Source of the DNA: Mycogone perniciosa
Taxonomy: Eukaryota > Ascomycota > Sordariomycetes > Hypocreales > Hypocreaceae
NCBI GenBank assembly: GCA_025331125.1
Contig: JAOALB010000164.1
Span: 1-64,000, forward strand
Reading direction: 5' to 3'
DNA length: 64,000 nt
Shown here: in pieces, positions 14,101-24,406 of the stretch
Layout of the letters: each line of letters starts with the position of its first letter
Position numbering within the stretch: the first letter of the stretch is position 1
Notes under the pieces: generated by a model
What the model was told of the DNA's origin: nothing
What the model saw: only the letters and a program-made list of their open reading frames with translations
Database searches by the model: none
Translations under genes and position numbers: made by a program

Positions 14101-16438
14101 TATATAAAGCTGGCTATACTTTTTAAAAGATAGTAATTATAATAGTAATAGGATTTAAAAGTAATAGTTAACTTTTCCTAATTAATATTAAAATAATATT
14201 TTTTAACTATAAAAGGCTAAAGATTATAAGTATATTATTAAAGATATTTATAAAAAAAAAAGTAAAGTTCTTTATAAAAGCTAATTATAGTTTATATAAT
14301 AAAAAAGTTTAAAGTTTTATTAGCTATACTTTTATTAATAAATAAAAGATTTATATTAAATAATAGTTATTAAATAATAATATTAAATCGCTTAATAAAA
14401 GCGCAATTAATAAAAGTTTAAAGTATATAGCTGCTATTTATTAAAGCTTTTATATTAATATAAATATTATATATAAAAAATAGTATAGTTTATATTAAAA
14501 GGGATTTATTATTTATTAATTTATTTTAAAATAATAATTTTATTTATAATTAACTTTTATTTATAACTTTTAGTAAAGGTTAATTTTTTTTTTAGTTTAT
14601 AAATTAAATTTAAATTTTTAATAAGTAAAGCTAATTAAATTAAAGTAAATTAAAAGTTAATAAGGCAATACTATTATTATTATTTTTATTAATACTTAAA
14701 GAGGGTATATTATTTAAGGCCTAAATTTATAGGTTACCTAAGCGTTATAGGTAATATTAGCGCGCTATTAAGGTTTAATTATTATACTTTACTAAACTAT
14801 TTTATGATTAGCTTTAAAATACTATTAAATTAAAGTATAGTTAATATAATTAAATTTAGCAATTTTAATTTTATATTTAATATAAATTACTTTAATATAT
14901 ATTAAACTGGTTTTTTTTATTATATTTATTAAAGCTATAGTCTGCTTTTTTATAATAAAAGCAGAGTCTTTTAATAATATATGCCTTATAAAAGATTTAA
15001 AGGTAAAGTAATAAAGTATATATAATATTTAACTGTATTAGGTTACTAGCTAGCGCTAAAGCAGTAGCTTAATTATTTTACTAGTATTAATAATATTACT
15101 ATTAATATTAATACTGCTATTATTAATAACTTTATTAATATTAGCCTATTTAAATAGCGCAGAAAGCATTATAATAAGCGCCCTTTTAAAGCCTATTATA
15201 AATAGTCTAGTAAAATTAATACTATTTAGTAAAGTTAAATTTATTTAACTTAATTATTTAAGTCTTTATAGCGTTAATAAACTCTTAAAAGACTTTTATC
15301 TTTAAAGCCTTTATTATTTGTTTAATAGTTTTACTATATTTACTATTTAATATAAATAATTTTACTATAAAGTTTTAAAAAAGGCTTATTTAATATATAA
15401 CAGTTATTAAAAGACTGTAATACTTTTTAAAAAAGGTTAATTATTTTATATTATTTATTAAAATTAATAAAAAGTATTATATTAATTTTTTAATATTATT
15501 AAATAAAGTTATTAAAACTTTTAATAATAATATTAAAGTTTTTTTATTATAGTTAATATATATTTCCTTTAAAAGATTTATAATATATAGGATCTTTTTA
15601 AATTTAATTAAAAAGATTAATTAATTGCCTATAAAAGTAATATTAATTTAAAAATACTAGTTAATATATTTTTATTAATATTTAATAATATCCTTTTATT
15701 TACTATTAAATTATTTAAAGTCTTTAATTTATTAGCAGTTAAGTAAATTATTATTTTTAAAGTTTAATAGTAAAGCTATATTTAAAGCTTTAATTTAAAC
15801 TTTAATTTATACTTTAAAGTTTTAATTTTTAACTACCTACTTTAAAATTTCCTATTTAAAAGTTTATTTTTATTTTTTTATTAAACTAAGCCTTTTTTAA
15901 TTATTTAATTAAAAAGATAGAATTAATAATAAAGATTATTATCTTTAATAATTGAATTTATTAAATATATATAGTTGCTATTAATATTAAATTTTTATAG
16001 GGTTTTAAAAAGAAAAGGGAAAGGTATAAACTTTATAGCTAAGACTATAGTCTATTAGGCTAGGTTAAGCTGCAGGGCAAGGTTTAAGGCATTTATATTT
16101 ATCTCGCTTATAATTAGTTTTTTATAGATATAGGGTTTAAAGGATAAAGGCTAGGCTATAGAGGCGTTATTATAAGTTTAGGAATAAAAGGGGATTTAAA
16201 GGGGATTCATAATCGGTTAAGTATATGCCTCGCGACCGCGCAGCTAAGTTAAAGGCCAGCATAAACTATTACAGCATAGAAAGGTAGGTTGGGGTAAATA
16301 TTATTATTATGCTATAGAGAACGAGAAAGCCCTGAGGCTGTATGGAAAGCTATAGCTAGGAACGCGTCGGGGCCTGGTTACGTGACCGGGGCTTATATAA
16401 TAGGGCGTCAACATCACGTCACGGTCAGTACCGTAATA
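11155..16438 (-). mobile_element. Ty3/gypsy family D relic
   Basis: On the minus strand the reverse-transcriptase box reads Y-F-N-N at about 12727-12743, a RIP-mutated Y-x-D-D. The surrounding 12.5-13.3 kb is related to, but clearly divergent from, the gypsy A pol region at 150-900. Its 5' LTR lies at the right end (16267-16438). No left LTR is visible; the element is interrupted at 11154 by the copia element, so its 3' end should lie left of the window or is lost. No open frame survives. Confidence 0.7.
16267..16438 (-). repeat. 5' LTR of gypsy D, weakly RIP-mutated
   Basis: A 172-bp repeat whose minus strand starts TATTACGGTACTGACCGTG and ends in CTATGCTGTAATA, i.e. TGTTAC..GTAACA termini with light C-to-T change. 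The centre keeps normal GC, including CpG-rich gaacgcgtcggggcc. Left of it the same gtttatgc primer-site-like sequence is found as beside the family A LTRs, so A and D are related families. Confidence 0.65.
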
Positions 16439-16860
16439 ATATTAAAGTTTTATTATTATTAAAATTAATTAACTATATAAATAATTTATATTTCAATAAT
16501 AAAAAAGCTATTTTATTAATACTAGTAAATATATATAATAAATAAATTATCTTTATTATATATAAACGCTTATAATTAACTATTAATATAAAAAAAAGTT
16601 TAGCTAATTAATAAAGGCAATTGCCTTTTATATATTTAATATATTAATATAATATTAAATAGCAGTAGTATAAAAAGAAAAAGATTTTCTAGTACTATAA
16701 TAAAAAGGTTATTGATAGTTTTATAAAATAGCTATTATAGCTTTAAATATAGTAGAGTTAATAGTTATTTTTAATATAGTTAAATTATAATAGTTAAAAT
16801 AATATATATTAATGTTTTATGTATATATAAATTTGCCTATAACTAAAATGAATGCAGGTA
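16439..16860. other. AT-rich border, no gene seen
   Basis: TpA-rich, stop-filled sequence between the gypsy D LTR and the normal-GC island. I see no motif in it that assigns it to an element. Confidence 0.6.
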
Positions 16861-16968
16861 GCGGCTAAATGTATTGGACTTTTGTGGTGTATTAGGACTT
16901 TCATGGCCAACTGTTAGGCGAAGTCTAATAGTTGGTTTCCAGAGGACCCACCAACGGGTAATATTATT

Positions 16969-18294
16969 TTAATCCTTTTCACCCACAGAATTCACGCCTG
17001 CCAAGCCGCCCACACGGACATACGAGTAAGGATCACTGACTTTTTCCAACACACTAATTACCTGAGCAGCCATGGCGTCGCCATTATGTTGACCGAATTC
17101 ATCGATAAGAGCTCGCAGAGGTGGCACCCGAGCACGATTTTCAGAAGTTGAGCTTTACATCATCGTCGTGAACATACGCTCCACCAACAGAGCTTGCGCC
17201 TGGGGACGGTTGAGAACTTCCTCCTGAGCCTTACTCACACGACTCAAGACCTCATGCATGTCATTTCCATAATTGATTGGCTCATTGCCAGTCAATTGGT
17301 GCCAATCCAGTGAATCAACACAAATTCCAGCTTCAGCTAGAAGTTGACTCTGTAATCCCTGGGTCTCGTTCAATGGCGGCAGCAGAACGGTTGTACTAGC
17401 GACTGCAGCAGCACCGTATATGTTTCCAAGTCCAGGAGTGCAGAAAACCACCTCTGCGGTAGACATATACGAGATTGCCTCGTCGGGCAGCACTGCGCAG
17501 GCTGCTTCCGGATTCTTAGGATCTATACAACGGGCTAAGTCTGAACTAGCCGCTAAAACAATCAACTCGGTGGAATCTGCCACTCGAATGGCCGCTTTGC
17601 GTAGTCTCAACGCGCATCGAGCCACGTTGTATATCATATGGGCATATGCTATGTACTCCTCTGCTGGTACAAAAGGGTTAAGCATGCCTCCAAAATTGAG
17701 AAGAATATTCTTCCGCGGGCCCGTAATATCGGTCTTTAGAGGCGGCCCGAGAGGCGGTACTGTCACGATATTGGTGAACCCTTCGCGGGCGATCCTCTCC
17801 TTGACGCCATAAAAGTCGGCAGCAATGACGCATTCAGCTTTGAGCAATGGGGCAGGGATCTTGTGCCACCACCAGAGCAGGAGGTCTATGATGACGACTG
17901 CAATGCCAGACTCCTGGGCTACCTCAGCGATACTCTCATCACTGACTGTCACGACAACCAGTGGCTGTAAAAGCTTGAAAAGGCCCCTGAGTTGCTCTTT
18001 GGCGTTTTCAGGATCCTTGTAGAAGTCGATATCGTGCATTCCATCCCAGAAAATGCACTCAGGCTTCTTCTGGAGTTTCTGAAATGCAAGAGCATGACTG
18101 GATCCCACATAATGTAGCGCCACGGGTCCCCAGGACTTCAAGCGATGTCGAATGTATGGCATGATCGCGGTGAGACTGGCACTTGAACCACCGCCAAAGG
18201 GCTGAGCGTTGAAAATTATGTTTGCACTAAGTCGGGATTTGCAAGTGCGCTGGTTATCCAAACCATTGTGGGCTAAAATTGAGCTTGGGGCCAT
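16969..18294 (-). CDS. GT-B-like glycosyltransferase-type hypothetical protein
   Basis: I choose the ATG at 18292-18294 (M-A-P-S-S): the open frame runs upstream only from a GTG inside a hairpin repeat, so the first 54 codons are unlikely to be translated. From here one frame runs to TAA at 17155, giving 379 residues. A better model may splice a 66-bp intron (17112-17177, GTATGT..GAG). It removes that stop and continues in frame to TAA at 16969, giving 419 residues with a helical, hydrophilic tail. The C-terminal half has a P-G-L-G-N-x-Y-x-A stretch followed by L-P-P-L-N-x-T-Q, resembling the acceptor-loop region of GT-B enzymes such as GT1/GT28. A GGGSSASL stretch near the N-terminus fits a nucleotide-sugar enzyme fold. 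Substrate unknown; the family call is tentative. Confidence 0.6.
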
Positions 18295-18399
18295 TCTCAG
18301 AGTGTCTGTGCCTTGAAGAGATGGCTTGATATTGTACACTCTAATTATAAAAGGAAGTAATTTGCAGTTGTAATAAAGTGGAAATTTACACTCTTTATA

Positions 18400-18505
18400 C
18401 AGAGTACTTTGGGGGTCTGAAAGTCGACCACTTTCCCGTATTTGATTCTCAAGCACGAATCAAGTACTACGGGAAAGTGGTCGACTTTCAGACCCCCGTA
18501 CTCTG
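18400..18505. repeat. Near-perfect hairpin element (MITE-like)
   Basis: Arms 18400-18447 and 18457-18505 are inverted copies over 48-49 bases (cagagtac...gggggtctgaaagtcgaccac...ttgattc), differing by only a few bases. The spacer is under 10 bp. It lies about 105-210 bp upstream of the GT-like start codon, so transcription of that gene may cross it. No transposase and no clear target duplication are visible. Confidence 0.75.
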
Positions 18506-19244
18506 TAGTACAGCAATCAAGGAATATGAATGATCTACAAGACAAAAGAAACAGAGTGGGGAGCTGAGAATGATGTCTCAGTTCAGGTCTGATGTGCGAC
18601 AATGTTAGTGGAGTGAGTACTCCGTACAATGTGTGACTGACAGCAACAGGAACAAAATAGATACGACGTTCTTTTTTTGTTGCAACAATAACAAGCGAGT
18701 GACCCTGAAATTTGCATACGAGTAAGAAACAATCACCCAGTTTCAACTTCGTAGCTTTGCTATTTTTAAGCTACATCTGCACTGACCTATGAGGGCCCTT
18801 CGGGACCGTCCTTTCCATCCTCATCTGCACCCTTCGGGTGATTATACTTGGATCTTCAGGCTTAGGGCTGACTCACTGATGCTATGTCCTGCGGCAAGAC
18901 ATGATGGGCAACCACACCAATTAATATCCCATGATGCTGGAACATTCAATTAAATCCCGGAATAGGTGATTTATATATTAAGGACTGGTTAAACTTGAGT
19001 AGTATTGGCAAAGCCAGGGGAAACACTGTTGACCACTATGGCATTGCATTATATGGTATCAGGAGGGTCTTTTTACGTTAGTCCTCTACGTTAGTCCTCG
19101 GTGAACACCTCTGCATCCTCCTTAATGCCGTCGCCATTACTTCTTCCACCTGAAAAGTGTCGTCTATCTTCAGTATAGCCACTAATGAAAGATGGGTTAG
19201 TATGTGTGCTCTATCTTCGCGAAGTTTAGTATTTTAGCGAGTGC
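18506..19244. other. Intergenic region, no convincing gene
   Basis: The region lies between the GT-like gene promoter and the MFS 3' end. A 133-codon open frame at 18345-18746 (-) overlaps the hairpin and has no family features. A gtactccgtac copy of the dispersed tacggagta motif occurs near 18620. Confidence 0.5.
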
Positions 19245-21149
19245 TCACAAGATAATATCAAACTCCTCCACCGTCTTGCCCTTGGTCTCGGGCAGGAAGA
19301 AGAATGCCCATACAGTGGCAAGAAGCATCCAAGATGCAAAGAAGAACCAGGTTCCATAACCGAAGGATGAGAAGATGAAGGGCAAAGCCTTGGTAATGAT
19401 GAACTGCGTGAGCCTGTTTCGCCGGTTAGCGGGATCACTTCCAATGAGACCAAGGCCCCAGCGAGGGATCTTATACGCACCATTGGCAAAGTGCAGCCCA
19501 GGTGCCAGAGAAATTACGTAGAGCTCCAGGAAAGATTTCTGCAGAGACGATCCACGGGATACCGTTGAGGCCGAAAGACCAGCTATGGGGTACAAAAGTT
19601 AGCAAACTGCAAGGTTCTGCAAAGAAATTAGTGTATCATACAAAGCAGAATAGATCATGATCATAGCCGTGGCAGCCCTGCCACCGGCTGCGGTAGACGG
19701 GGAGAGCTGCTTTCCAGCCTTGATGAGGTCGGCAGGGTGGCCGATCTTGACGTATGCGCCAATAAACCACAAGCAGAGTGAACAGGCAATCGACGATACG
19801 ATGGTAGGATAGCGACGGCCCCAAATATCGATGACGGCTACGTAGAATATTATGGAAGCTACTGCCTTGACAAGGCCATAGATTCCAGTGTATAGAGACA
19901 CATCCTGGATACCAAGCGAGGCAAAGAGGGTAGGTGAGTAGTAGTTGATGGCTATGCAAGGATTCATTGTTAGATAGAAGCAACATTTCAACTCGTACAT
20001 TGACATACCTGCAGCTCCGGACATATTTTGAAGAGCAAATGAGCAGAAGACCAATGCGATGCGATTGCGCATTCCTTTGCGAGACAGTTCGTAGACGGCG
20101 CCACGGAAGAGGGCCCAAGACCCGGTTCCGTACCTGCTCGCAAGGTCATTCTCCTCTGCAAGCCTGGAACGGATCATTTGGATATCTTCCTGGAGGTCTG
20201 TGGCTCGACGTATTAGTACATGAGATACGGCTGTTGTGGCCGTCGATCTTACATTTATGGTCCCTGGAGAGATGTCTCAAGTTTTCCAATGCCTTGGTTC
20301 CCTCCTCATTTCTGTCCTTCCTGAACAACCACAGAGGGCTCTCGTGAAGAAAGGTACCTCCGATGAGCAACATACCACAGGGAATGATTTGAACAGCCAT
20401 GGGAATACGCCAAGACGCAGTTGTAGTCTGGTCCATCGTTTGATTGATGCCATAGTTAATCCAGAACCCTATAACAGAGCCAATCTGGTAGGCAATTTCG
20501 AAGAGGCCAGTCAGTATGCCACGAATAGAGGTTACAGAAAGTTCGGCAATGTAGCTTGGAACAGTCGCTGTGATCCCGCCACACGCCAACCCGGTAAGGA
20601 CACGTCCGGCATCTTGTTGCCTGACGTTAGTTTGGCTTCGGTGGGGTGGACAGTATTTGATTGTTTGAACGTACAGATATAAGAGAGTTGGTGTGTAGCT
20701 GCGGTCATGAGGATAGCACCGACAAGGAAGACAAGATTTGAGATGAACAGTGCCCATTTTCTACCGACCTTTTCGGTGACTGTGCATTCCAAGGTCAGCG
20801 CCGCCATACATTTGTCTTCACATGCGATAGCACAACATACCGAAGAAGCAGAAGATGGCGCCGAAGAATGCACCAGCCTGAAAGGCAGAGGTGATGTTGC
20901 TTGAGATATCACTGGCATCTTGTGGTGAGATGCTGAAGTCTGTCTTGAAGCTCGCGCGTGCAATTGTCGTTCCGATGAAGGCCGAGTCATAGCCAAACCT
21001 GAAATCGTAATTAGATCGAGACCAGATGTCGGAATGTGGGGAGTATACAGCAGGGAGCCCGTCGCAATAATAGCGGCCTCGGAGTATAATCGCCAGTTGT
21101 ACACCTCTTTCGGCGTTGGCCGATCCTCGACAACACGGAAACCGCCCAT
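19245..21149 (-). CDS. MFS sugar porter, quinate-permease-like transporter (8 exons)
   Basis: A 12-helix plasma-membrane H+ symporter of the sugar-porter family. Exons are 21049-21149, 20841-20998, 20675-20779, 20253-20612, 20009-20197, 19642-19951, 19481-19582 and 19245-19413, giving 497 residues, the usual length. All seven introns are 50-67 bp, and the chosen junctions restore family motifs across them. The motifs are N-terminal MGGFRVVEDRPTP, L-F-G-Y-D-S-A-F-I-G after intron 1, E-K-V-G-R-K (loop 2-3), H-E-S-P-L-W (variant of PESPR), D-I-W-G-R-R (loop 8-9) and P-E-T-K-G-K-T near the C-terminus. The N-terminal signature and the GYDSAFIGTT box point to the quinate/galacturonate permease branch rather than hexose carriers. 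No break was found. It is the third gene from a Zn2Cys6 factor and an aldolase. Substrate remains inference. Confidence 0.93.
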
Positions 21150-22111
21150 ATTGAGTTGGTAGATGTTGGTGATGTGATGGCGGAACAAATTCTCCAAGTA
21201 AAGCCTTTACACCAGACTCATGAGAGTCGCGATATCAAAGCAGTCTCCATACGAACACGGGCGGGAAACAAGTGTAAGATATAGGTCGAAGTTGCAGGCC
21301 AGCCATCATCACATCTGGATAGGCGCCATCGGAAGTCTTCAGTAGACAGATGGTGGGGCCCCGGACAACTGGAATCTGGGGACGGTTGCATTGTGTAAGA
21401 ACCCTAGCCTGCATACTATTGAATAGCACTAGGAGGTGTGATAGATTCTGGGGTCCACGATGAGAGAAATTGGATTAGGCCTCTGTGGAGAACATGGAGA
21501 AGATTCAGGTTAATCAGGAGACACATATGGCCGTCGGCGAACGCGAGTCATCTCGCCACTCACTTGAGCCGTGAGGACGGGTTAGACTTGCTTCTGACCA
21601 AAGCTACTGTGCAAAATACGGGTTCAAGCTAAATTAGAGGATGGAATTAATATGGGCCAGGAAGGTTAAAAAAGCGACGCATCCGACTGCCGACCCGATC
21701 GGCTATTAAGCTACGGAGTACGGAGTACGGAGTACGAAGGAGGTAGAACCAAATTGTCAAGGGCCAAGTGAAGAGGTTAACAACCCCTGGGCTTTGTTGG
21801 TATCGCCCGGTCAGATTCTTGTTTTGAGTTCAATGTCTTTCATTCGGTGCAAATCTTCTCGACTTTGAGTCGCATGATTCCGTTTTTGGGATAATGAACC
21901 CTTCGCTGACCTCACATGACCTTCGAAACGGAGCTGAGTAGGAGATATTGCTATTGCATTGATATTACATTGCAAATACTATGTGGATAAGAGTCCGGTG
22001 TTTTTCCCAGCAATGCGACCTTTTTACATTTCTACGGAGTATACTCGTATATTATTACAAGGCGTCCATCGGATTGAAGCAATAGTGTGTTAATAGCCAG
22101 TGCTAAGGACG
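21150..22111. other. Promoter-side intergenic region of the MFS gene
   Basis: No gene is supported here. It contains a run of tacggagta units in tandem (about 21711-21737) and a single one near 22030, a motif found throughout the island. Confidence 0.55.
21711..21737. repeat. Tandem tacggagta motif
   Basis: Three overlapping copies of the near-palindrome tacggagtac. Further copies or variants occur at about 18620, 22031, 22358-22374, 24213, 27984, 43577 and 44594. It is dispersed in intergenic DNA; whether it is regulatory or a transposon footprint is unknown. Confidence 0.7.
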
Positions 22112-22344
22112 CAACCGGTCTGCAAAAATAGAGGGACCGCAAAGCACATTTCCCCGCAAATTGCTCGATAAGTAATCAGTCACAGAAGTACCAGAATAGA
22201 GGAGTAAATTTCTTTAAGAAATTGGATAAAACGCTTAAAGATACTTTAATATTCTGGAATTTTTTAACAATTTTTAAATGCTCTTTAAGGCTATATTTGT
22301 AATTCAAAACCTTTTGCGGTCCCGCTTTTTTTGCAGACCAGTTG
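22112..22344. mobile_element. MITE with about 30-bp terminal inverted repeats
   Basis: The left end reads caaccggtctgcaaaaatag followed by a gggaccgcaaag block at 22134-22145. The right end is its inverted copy (cttttgcggtcccgc...gcagaccagttg), with only a few mismatches in about 32 bp. Both sides are flanked by GGACG (22107-22111 and 22345-22349), a likely 5-bp target duplication. The 233-bp element has an A+T-rich core and no coding capacity. It sits between the MFS promoter and the kinase-like pseudogene. Confidence 0.8.
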
Positions 22345-22357
22345 GGACGCTACCTTA

Positions 22358-22376
22358 TACGGAGTACGGAGTACTA
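22358..22376. repeat. Double tacggagta motif
   Basis: Two overlapping tacggagtac units just after the MITE and upstream of the pseudogene. The next 50 bases contain further gtac/ctagtac palindromes. Confidence 0.6.
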
Positions 22377-22403
22377 GGACCGTAATACTGCTAGTACTGC
22401 TTC

Positions 22404-23623
22404 GTGCTCCGTACTAGTACTAATGAAGATGAAGAGTCGCGATCCCTGCTTACCATATCCATCTTGGAAGAATGGTGTTTTATGACCGCCATGGATGAGA
22501 TCACGCGCTCAAGGCAACTCCTCACGCAGGAGCAACGCCGACGTGAAGCGACCGAAAGAATCGCTCTAGAAGAGCTACGCCTCTATTTTCAATAAGCAGG
22601 GTAAGAGATTCGAGTTTGCGGCGAAGTCACTCGTCATGGCCATGGTCCGCCCAAGTATTTGCATTCGTCCTTCGAACCGTCTGTAGCGAACCACCAGCGC
22701 TCGCATGGTACAGCATGGCCGACAAAAACCTCGACATATGGACTGTGGAGTATGAGGACCGCTAGCAAGGAACCACGCACCACACCTTACAAAGTAAGCC
22801 AATGGGCTGGCTTCAAACGCTCGCCAATCCTAACCCTCTCCCGTTGCAAGTCACCAGACCCCACTGTGACACGACGTGACGATGATGATGAAGATGAAGA
22901 TGGCGATGATGATACCATCCCTTCTCCCATACTAGTCGAGCTCGCAGCGAAAAGACGAAGTCTCAAAAGGGATGCAGCCAACGGGAGTGAGGTGGCAGGA
23001 CGCGGCAGAGGAATAAAGCACGCCCTTAGTGCACACAACAATGCCTTTGGGGCTTAGCTTTCAGGAGTCCCGCAGATCCGGCATGCCCTAACGCCATGGA
23101 TCATGACAGGTGGCATATCGATGCAGAAGCGTTCCTCCGCCTCATACGTATCCAGCTTGCCATTGACTGAGGCCGCGATGCAGACTGCGTGCCACCCCAC
23201 TGCATCTCGTAGGGTCGTGCGGGTCGCTCCTCAAAGTGCCGTTGAGTTCGCACCGTTGTTGCAAAAGATGTTGAAGAGGCGGATGTCTTGCTGTTTCAAC
23301 GCGAGAGGCAAATATATGAGCGATTGTGTAGTGTTCAAAGTACTGATGTTCCCGTCTGATTGGGCGTGGTTGACTTGCAACTTCCATGTTACTACGATAG
23401 AGGCATCTACATGCATTTCCTCTTTCTCAGTTGGGCTGGCCAGTCACCATCGCTTTGTGAGAAACAAGCTCACAAAAAGGTGATGAATGCCGCAAGAAGA
23501 CCATATCGGAATATAAATAAGCTGTGTGTTCTCCACTGCGACGCAGAGCCGCGCAACATCGTATACTACGATGCTCGGAGCGGGCATCTGATGGCTGTTG
23601 ACTTTGAGCGCGCAGAGGTCTAG
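22404..23623 (+). pseudogene. Protein-kinase-like pseudogene of a fungal-expanded family
   Basis: Pieces of one protein appear in order but in shifting frames with internal stops. A helical N-terminal block with a Q-E-Q-R-R-R-E-A-T-E-R core lies at 22489-22595. An acidic D/E run and S-P-I-L-V-E-L lie near 22880-22950. A block with A-C-P-N-A-M-D-H, then I-D-A-E-A-F-L-R-L, runs into TGA and then TAG at 23168-23213. Next come E-R-Q-I-Y-E-R-L and Y-Y-D-R-G-I-Y-M-H-F-L-F-L-S, separated by another TGA. The kinase catalytic loop H-C-D-A-E-P-R-N and a D-F-E-R-A-E motif (in place of DFG) end at a TAG. These blocks are typical of large kinase-like proteins abundant in Eurotiales whose function is unknown. 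At least three in-frame stops and frame changes make this copy dead, and the middle of the protein is missing. Confidence 0.8.
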
Positions 23624-24406
23624 TCTCGCCCTGCCCTAGGCTCCATCGGTTCAAGCGACCAAATCGAAGCAGAAGCACACAATAATAAAGAAGCTAATGA
23701 AGGATGCCTTTGATTAAGAATTGGAATCAATGTTAGCAATTGTTCCGATGTGTCTAGCACTTTCGTGTGCGAGAGGTTGACTACTATATGGAGACTTGTC
23801 CCGTAGGCTTCATAATGACGGGGGAGACTGGGAGATTTTACTGGCGAGCCAGTCTCATTCCCTAACGAGTTGAGCAATGTGTGAGCGATTTCGATTATAT
23901 CACGCGACCTCTATAGGCAAAGGCTCAAGGCCCATTATCAGGCAGGAAAACCGCACAACACTCGCGATAAGCCGATATTGCACAATTTGTTGAGGGATGT
24001 GGTCTGTTAATCAGGCCTGTGTGAAATCTTTCTTCCTTGCCCAAGAATTAAACAACCATCTCCCCATTGCAATTGCAACCATTCCGGGTTGAGGAGCATC
24101 AGTGTGGTTAAGTGTGAAGGTAATATGTAATATGTATACCTTAAAATGTCTGAAGTTAAACACCACAGTCACCTGACATTGATAAAAAAACGCGTCTTTC
24201 TACGAAGTATTACGGAGTATCTAGGGAGTACTGCATTCGGCTAGCTACATTAGGCACAGCATCAGTTCCCCGGATTTTACGTGGAGACCCACGACTCCAT
24301 ATTTTCTCCTAGCTGCGTGAAGCTGCGTGAAGCAGCATGCTGTTCAGATGCCTGTATCTGCGCCAGTGGTGTTGTTGGCGGTTTATGGAGCAGCCTGCTG
24401 TCAAAG
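23624..24406. other. Intergenic region upstream of the Zn2Cys6 gene
   Basis: No gene is recognised. It contains a tacggagta variant near 24213 and a tandem duplicated gctgcgtgaa near 24313-24330. The frame of the downstream regulator is open back to a GTG at 24281, without an earlier ATG. Confidence 0.5.

Noticed and set aside
18345..18746. 133-codon open frame (-)
   Set aside because: It overlaps the hairpin repeat and the upstream part of the GT-like frame. It has no family features and an atypical composition for a fungal protein.
24281..24406. Upstream extension of the Zn2Cys6 protein
   Set aside because: The extended frame starts with GTG, and the segment contains a short tandem duplication typical of untranslated DNA. 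The ATG at 24407 is close to the zinc cluster, as usual.
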